A stretch of 12,500 nt of DNA, from positions 1-12,500 of the forward strand of contig NW_013654749.1 in assembly GCF_000499385.1 (NCBI RefSeq), read 5' to 3'. A program made the translations under genes and the position numbers. Within the stretch, counting starts at the first letter, position 1. Every line of letters starts with the position of its first letter. Positions 7,579 to 12,500 of this stretch are shown here, piece after piece. The notes under the pieces are model-generated. The model had not been told where the DNA came from. It did no database searches and was given only the letters and a program-made list of their open reading frames with translations. Source of the DNA: Eimeria necatrix. Taxonomy: Eukaryota > Apicomplexa > Conoidasida > Eucoccidiorida > Eimeriidae.

Positions 7579-7860
7579 AGGACAAGTCGCGTCTGGAGTG
7601 CGTGGTGCGTCTGAGCAGCGGAGAAGACAGTTTGCTGCTGTCTTGCGAAGCAAAAAGCCGAGTTGTTGCGCTGCAGTCCGTCAAAGCTTTGCTGCACAGC
7701 AGCAGCCAGCTGCTGCGGGTGGACTGCTCTGCGGGCATTCGCCCCACAGACTTCTGTGCTGCGCTGCACCTTGCTGCTTCGGGCAACTGCATTCCTCTTT
7801 TCTTTGCTTCTCTCCGCGACAAGAACCTTTTTCTGATAACCCTGGCCCACGTCCGCACCC

Positions 7861-7905
<45 letters not shown>

Positions 7906-8030
7906 GCGGCGGCGGCGGCGGCGGGGGCGCGGGGGGAGCTGCTGCAGCAGGCGCTGCGCCTGCTGCAGCAGCAGCGCCGGCTGCTGCAGGTGCTGCTGAG
8001 GCAGCCAAGGCGCCGCACGCAGCTAATGCT

Positions 8031-8065
<35 letters not shown>

Positions 8066-8096
8066 GGCCTCCCCAGGCAAAGCCAGCCGCACCTAA
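7029..8096 (+). CDS. IMC sub-compartment protein (ISP) family, two exons: 7029-7187 and 7581-8096
   Basis: Predicted 224 residues. Exon 1 begins MGNACSGCC, a classic dual acylation signal: Gly2 for N-myristoylation and Cys5, Cys8 and Cys9 for palmitoylation. It ends GLAVGLILQ (residue 53). Reading on without splicing gives a leucine run and a stop at 7350-7352, so an intron is required: donor CAA|GTGCGC at 7188, acceptor CTGCAG|GAC at 7580, phase 0. Exon 2 continues DKSRLECVVRLSS, AKSRVVALQSVKALLH, QLLRVDCSAG and the family signature CAALHLAASGNCIPLFF (112-128), ending LAHVRTR (147). This body has the length expected for the PH-like fold of ISPs, which in Toxoplasma mark sub-domains of the inner membrane complex and are tethered by acyl groups. 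Unusually, a Ser14-Gly8-Ala-rich tail of about 77 residues follows, encoded by a CAG/GGC tract. The tail could be a local expansion or a mis-set 3' boundary. Which ISP paralogue it is remains open. Confidence 0.85.
7188..7580 (+). repeat. ISP intron made almost wholly of simple repeats
   Basis: The inferred 393-bp intron contains (CTG)19 at 7197-7253, a GTT/GGTGTT tract to about 7305, (CTG)16 at 7382-7429, (TCC)7 at 7508-7528, a short GCC run, and (CTG)13 at 7539-7577 that runs directly into the CAG of the acceptor. All triplet tracts read CTG on the mRNA strand, whereas the CAG tracts of exon 2 read CAG. Confidence 0.8.
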
Positions 8097-8142
8097 TCTT
8101 TGTTTTGGGCCCGGCGAACTTCGCCCCGCTCTCCCCACTTGT

Positions 8143-8147
<5 letters not shown>

Positions 8148-8186
<39 letters not shown>
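8148..8186. repeat. (CAG)13 tract downstream of the ISP gene
   Basis: Thirteen perfect CAG units about 50 bp beyond the ISP stop codon, probably in the 3' UTR or spacer. Confidence 0.85.
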
Positions 8187-8189
<3 letters not shown>

Positions 8190-8261
8190 ACTCAACAAAT
8201 TAGTAGCAGCAACTTCCTAACTCCCGCGCGCGTCCACCCCTAACTGCCAAAACGACGCTGC

Positions 8262-8660
8262 AGCTAGCTAGCTAGCTAGCTAGCTAGCCACGCATGCAGC
8301 TAGCTAGCTAGCTAGCTGCAGCTAGATGGCTAAACACACACACAGCTAGCTAGCTAGCTAGCTAGCTAGCCAGCTAGCTAGCCACTTAACATGCAGCCAG
8401 CTAGCTGTCTGGATGGGCAGAATAGAGCGGGCGCACTACCTAGCAACTTGGCCAGCTAGCCACACTGCAGCAGAGCTAGCTGCTGCAGCTAGCTGCAGCT
8501 AGCTGTGGGGCGCGGGGGCAGCTGCAGAACTAGCTAGCCACGGGCCCCCTACCAAGCTAGCTGCTTCTACCTGCTGGCTAGCTGCCCAGCTAGCCACCGA
8601 GCTAGCCGGCTGTGGTCGCCTGGCTAGCCGTTCAGCTAGCTACAGCTAGCTGGGCAGCTA
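8262..8660. repeat. GCTA/AGCT-rich field with (GCTA)n runs
   Basis: (GCTA)n runs occur at about 8262-8287, 8299-8316 and 8344-8370, followed to about 8660 by many isolated AGCTAGC, GCTAGCTGCAGCTAGC and CTAGCCA motifs. The GCTAGC hexamer appears many times in under 400 bp. A short CA run (about 8334-8344) and GCATGC at 8292-8297 lie inside. The sequence is highly self-complementary. No coding frame is supported. Confidence 0.9.
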
Positions 8661-9836
8661 GCTGGGCAGCTAGCTGGGGCCCCACAGTGTGGGCTGCTGC
8701 TGCAGCGGCGCTGCTGCTGTTGTGGCGGTGTGTGCTGGGGGCCGGGGGGCGGCCCGCGGGGCAGCTGCGGCGCGGGGGCCCCTTTGGGGGTTGAAAACCC
8801 TTTTTTGTGGTTTTTAAAGACTTAGAAAAACAAATAAAGTCAAAAAGAAGAATAAATTTGAGTGTGGGGAGGCGGGAAGGCGCAGGGGAGGGGGGGGAGC
8901 TGCTGCAGCGCCAGCAGCAGCAGCAGCGCGAGCGCCGGGAGTGGAGGGGGGCTGTTTGGGCTGGTGGGGCGCTGCTGAGCACCGCAATTCGAACTGGAGT
9001 TTAAAAAGCAATTTGAAAACAAATTAGGGATTTAATTGGGCGAAAAAAGCGGAGTTTTGGGGCCGTTTGCAGGCGCGAGAGGCGCTGCTGCTGCAGCAGC
9101 AGCCGCAGAGCAACCTCCCCTCAGCGGGCTGCTGCTGCTGCGCGCGCGGGGCGTTTCGCGCGAAACTCCGCGAAATTAAAACGCGCAGCAAAGCCCAAAC
9201 GAAGAATTAAATAAAAAAAAGAAATAAAACCGGCAGGGGGGGCCGGCGCGGCAGAAATCGGGGGAGGTGGTGTGGAGAGGCGCTGGCGCTGGGAGGCGCG
9301 CGGCGGCGGAGGCGGCGCGCAGCCCGCAGGGAGGGCCTGCTGCGCTGGCTGTTGGCTTTTTTTTGTCGAATTTAATTCAAAAAAAGAAAAAGAAATCCAT
9401 TTGAGTTTCTTTTTTGGAGTTGGGAGCTGCTGCGCGGGCGCGGCGGCTGCGGGGCTGGCTGGGGTGGCCCCGCTACTCGCCGCAAAGTCGCAGGAGCCCA
9501 AGGCGTCTGCTGCTGCTCTCGCTGCTGCTGCTGCTGCTGCTGCTGCCCCCAGCAGCAGCAGCAGTTCTGTGTCTTTGGTTTGTGTTGTTTGATCTTTGTT
9601 TGTCTTTGGAGGGTCTCTGGGAGCCGCGACAGCCCTGCCGGCCCTCCGTGCTGCTGGCCGTGGCAGCAGCAGCGCAGCAGCAGCAGCAGAAGCAGCAGCA
9701 GCGCCGAAGACAGCAGGCCCCTCAAGCCATTTCAACTGCTGCTCAAAGCCCTTGTCTCCATTTTAGGCCCTTTCCTTCTTTCTGGGGGCCCCTCAGTCCC
9801 CCCAAAGACAGGCCGCAGCAGCAGCTGCGCCTCTGC
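8661..9836. other. Gene-poor spacer, mixed GC-rich and AT-rich patches
   Basis: G-rich stretches (8730-8790, 8868-8900, 9235-9330) alternate with AT-rich patches (8790-8860, 9000-9040, 9190-9230, 9355-9410). Short CTG/CAG tracts lie at 9087-9100, 9129-9140, 9506-9560 and 9664-9705. Several open frames exist on both strands, but none has recognisable domain sequence. An unspliced upstream exon of the gene to the right cannot be excluded. Confidence 0.5.
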
Positions 9837-9850
9837 GGTGTACATACACC
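9837..9850. promoter_or_regulatory. GGTGTACATACACC element
   Basis: Palindrome of the 721-734 type except for one central base (A in place of G); core TGTACATACA at 9839-9848. It lies about 760 bp upstream of the candidate start at 10610 and 51 bp from a second copy. A regulatory role is inferred. Confidence 0.45.
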
Positions 9851-9898
9851 TCAGCGCAGCAGCAGCGCAGCAGCGCAGCAGCAGCAGCGCCGAACCAG

Positions 9899-9912
9899 CT
9901 GTACGTACACCC
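9899..9912. promoter_or_regulatory. CTGTACGTACACCC element
   Basis: Core TGTACGTACA at 9900-9909. It is the second of a pair with the element at 9837-9850; the two cores start 61 bp apart, separated mostly by CAG units. A regulatory role is inferred. Confidence 0.45.
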
Positions 9913-10005
9913 CAGCCTCCCCGCTTCCTCCGCCTCCGTTGTCAATTCCCACTTCCTTTAAACTTCGACTCTGCCCTCGCGCACCTGCAGCCCGACACAC
10001 GCGCA

Positions 10006-10039
<34 letters not shown>

Positions 10040-10194
10040 GCGCTGCTGCTGCTGCTGCTGCTGCACCCGGGGACCCCGGAGCCCCCGCAGCTCCTCGCAG
10101 CGCTGTAGGGCAGAGTCATGGGGAGGGCGGCGGCGGGGCTTCGTTTGCTGCTGTTGGATCGAGCCCAGGCTGATGCTTGCTGCTTTCCATGAGC

Positions 10195-10247
<53 letters not shown>

Positions 10248-10518
10248 GCGCGCGGCTCGGGGCAGCTCCAGCAGGTAGCTGGCGGTTGCTACGGCCGGTC
10301 GCTGCAGCACTGCAGCAGGAGCGAGGCAGCAGCTGCTGCTTGTGGGACCCCCGGCGTTGCTGCTGCTGCTGCAGCGCTGCTGCTGCACCCGTAGGCAGCG
10401 GACTGCAGCACGGGGCTGCAGCAGCAGCAGCAGCAGCAGCAGGCGGCGCTTGAGAGGCCAATTAGGGCCTCCAAGGCCCGAAGAATGCAACCGACAGCCA
10501 GCGAGGGGGGCCTGTAGC

Positions 10519-10557
<39 letters not shown>

Positions 10558-10609
10558 TTGTTCGCGAGTTGCTGCTCAGGCCCGCGAGGCGCAAGCAGCA
10601 GCACCGGCC
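9913..10609. other. Triplet-rich region upstream of the 3'-partial gene, coding status unclear
   Basis: CTG tracts at about 10007-10062, (CAG)16 at 10196-10243, and CAG tracts at 10418-10441 and 10521-10555. Open frames exist on both strands but are dominated by homopolymers. In the frame of the downstream gene there are stops at 10106, 10190, 10451 and 10463, so any 5' exons here would need splicing. A short plus-strand stretch at 10449-10513 (ERPIRASKARRMQPTAS) looks somewhat protein-like but is not decisive. Confidence 0.45.
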
Positions 10610-10872
10610 ATGGCGGCCCCGGGGCCGCCCTCTCTCCAGCACGTGCGGCCCCCCCCGCAGCAGCAGCTGCAGCAGCAGCTGCAGCAGCAGCTGCAGCAGC
10701 AGCTGCAGCAGCAGCAGCAGCAAGCGGAGGGCGCTGCAGCGCAGCGCCAGTGGCAGCAGTGCGGAGGCCGCGGGCGCCTGCGGCGGCTGCATGCGCCCGA
10801 AGCAGCTCTGAAGGAGTGCAAGTGGGAAGCAGTGGCTCTTGAAGGCCCTGCTGCTGCTGCTGCTGCTGCAGG

Positions 10873-10917
<45 letters not shown>

Positions 10918-11223
10918 GCTCGGGGGGTTCGCGCACTGCAGCACGGTCTGCGTGGACTGCGAGGATGCCATACAGACGCTGCAGCAGATCTTAGGCAGCA
11001 GGTGCTCCTGTTCGGAGTGCTGCTGCAGCAGCAGCAGCATCAGCAGCAGCTGCAGCAGGAGCTGCAGCAGCAGAAGCATCAGCAGCAACGGCAGCGTGTG
11101 GGCCTCTCCATTCAACTCACCCACCTTAGGCCCCCAGGTCCCAGCGCCTTGCAGAGAAGCTGCTGCTGCTGCTGCTGCTGCTGCTGCAGGTCCTTCCTTG
11201 CTGGAGGAGGCGCTTCCTCCCCT

Positions 11224-11273
<50 letters not shown>

Positions 11274-12312
11274 GCGAACCCAAGGCGGGCCGGCCCTGCA
11301 GCAATCCGCTGCTGTTTATGCGTAGCAACGTAGCAAAGCTTTTAGGCGATGGAGTCCCTGCGCAGCTGCTGCTGCTGCGGTTTAGTGTGGAGCAGCAAAC
11401 TGCTGCTGCTGCAGCAGCAGCAGCTGCTGCTGCCGTCAGCCCAGCTGTACAGATACCCGGGGTAGACGGCGCTGCTGCAGCAAGTGCAGACCCACCGGTT
11501 AAGCCCAGCGGGGTAGTCCCCGCAGATAGCAGCAGCAGCAGCAGCTGCAGCAGCAGCAGCAGCAGCGGCAGGAGCTGCTGCAGCAGCAGCAGCACGCTGC
11601 TGCTGCTGCTGCAGGCAAAGCGGTCCCCTGGTGAAGAGAGCCAGCCCGTTGCTGTGGTGCCTCTGGACACGAGGGCTGCAGCAGCAGCAGCAGCAGCAGC
11701 AGCAGCGGCGCCGTGCAGCTGCTGCTGCAGCAGCTGCAGCAGGCGTCGAGCCTTGAGGTCGGGGGGCGAGGCGAAGGCGGGCGGCGAAGGCAGCAGCTGC
11801 TGCTGCAGCAGCAGCAGCAGCTGCTGCTGCTGCTGCAGCTGCGCGCGGTGGTTTGTTGCGAGCCCCTGCGGCTCTGTCTTTGCCCGCATTGACTGCAGCG
11901 GCTGCTGCAGGGAGCTGCTTTGCTGCTTGCTGCTGCTGCCGATAGTAGAGTATCGAATGCGCTGCCACACAGACACAGAGGAGCCAGCAGCAGCAGCAGC
12001 AGCAGCTGCTGCTGCTGCTGCTACTGCTGCAGCCGCTGCTGCTGCAGCTGAGAGCAGCGCCACACTCGCAACGGCTGCTGCGGCGTTGAGGGGAGGCTCA
12101 GGGGCCGCCGCGTCAGGCCACAGCGCTGCTGCTGCTGCTGCTGCTGCTGCTCCCGCTGCTGCTGCTGCTGCTGCTGCTCCTGCTGCTGCTGCTCTTTGTG
12201 AAGCAAAGGTGGCCCCCAGCCTCAAGGTCTTTCTGGGCCTGGTGGTGGGGGCCTTGCATGAGTACTTCTATAGGACGACTCTGAAGCGAGACCGCGTTGC
12301 TGCTGCTGCAAC

Positions 12313-12356
<44 letters not shown>

Positions 12357-12500
12357 CTGCCCCTGCAGCTGCGCTGGCAGACGCGATGATTGCCTGGGAG
12401 AGCGCGCGAGCGGTGCGCGGGGGCAGCAGCGGGCGGCCGTCAGAGCAGCAGCAGCAGCACCAAGGAGCAGCAGCAGCAGAAGCAGCAACAGCAACAGAAG
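10610..12500 (+). CDS. Unrecognised protein with homopolymer runs, 3' end beyond the window
   Basis: I do not recognise this gene. The frame has no stop from 10466 to the window edge. The first ATG after the last in-frame stop is at 10610 in a good context (GCCATGG), giving 630 residues so far. Between Gln, Ala and Ser runs there are protein-like blocks: LKECKWEAVALEGP (about 68-81); GLGGFAHCSTVCVDCEDAIQ (from 103); NPLLFMRSNVAKLLGDGVPA (from 232); WFVASPCGSVFARIDCSGCC and RELLCCLLLLPIVEYRMRCH (414-453); KVFLGLVVGALHEYFYRTTL (539-558); and ALADAMIAWESARAV. These use mostly G- or C-ending codons and conserved-looking aromatic and charged residues, which favours this strand over the long minus-strand frame at 10576-12225. 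Several GCT (sense CTG) tracts that end in CTGCAG, for example 10850-10870, 10871-10941 and 11159-11188, could be introns like that of the ISP gene, so the true exon structure may be shorter. Upstream exons are possible. Confidence 0.6.

Noticed and set aside
7359..8138. Long minus-strand frames across the ISP gene
   Set aside because: They are antisense shadows of the CAG/CTG tracts. The plus-strand ISP signature is clear.
8788..8806. Hairpin GGGTT-GAA-AACCC followed by six T, resembling a terminator
   Set aside because: Such intrinsic terminators are bacterial. No RNA polymerase III gene is visible upstream, and a 5-bp stem is easily due to chance.
9414..10394. 326-codon plus-strand frame
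   Set aside because: Made of Leu, Gln, Ser and Cys runs with short connectors. It overlaps other frames of equal quality and the paired TGTACRTACA elements, so I see no support for coding.
10576..12225. 549-codon minus-strand frame as the real gene
   Set aside because: Its non-repeat parts are Ser/Pro/Thr-poor connectors without motifs, while the plus frame has aromatic and charged protein-like blocks and continues past the window. Antisense openness is expected from CAG/CTG tracts.

Overview
The window looks like a repeat-rich segment of a coccidian apicomplexan nuclear genome, most probably Eimeria. The evidence is the combination of dense CAG/CTG triplet tracts that become long Gln, Ala and Ser runs in proteins, five interstitial arrays of the apicomplexan telomere heptamer (CCCTAAA/TTTAGGG), AT-only spacers, and two genes typical of the group (a p25-alpha/TPPP protein and an inner membrane complex sub-compartment protein). 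This matches the repeat-rich segments described for Eimeria chromosomes. The species cannot be told from the sequence alone.

Layout: 84-515 (-) encodes a compact p25-alpha/TPPP protein. 516-2210 holds AT-rich spacer, two CCCTAAA arrays, a (CAG)16 tract and a 44-45 bp AT tandem repeat. 2211-3779 (-) encodes a SMYD5-like SET/MYND methyltransferase heavily expanded by homopolymer runs. 3780-7028 has no supported gene. It contains two TTTAGGG arrays, a (TATTTA)n tract, a 19-bp repeat that mixes a telomere-like core with a GC palindrome, a field of GGGGGCCCCC palindromes and a fifth telomere-like array. 7029-8096 (+) is an IMC sub-compartment protein (ISP) in two exons, whose intron is almost entirely triplet repeat. 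8097-10609 has no firmly supported gene and includes a striking GCTA/AGCT-rich field (about 8262-8660). 10610-12500 (+) is a long frame, still open at the window edge, that encodes a protein I do not recognise.

Two of the identified products belong to the parasite cytoskeleton (TPPP with microtubules, ISP with the inner membrane complex) and one modifies proteins. They have separate promoters and do not form an operon.

The most interesting non-coding signal is a near-palindromic element, TGTACRTACA. It occurs six times, all outside the supported coding sequence, on the 5' side of each gene. Two copies flank a TATTTA microsatellite in mirror order together with GCATGC boxes. It is a candidate AP2-type regulatory element.
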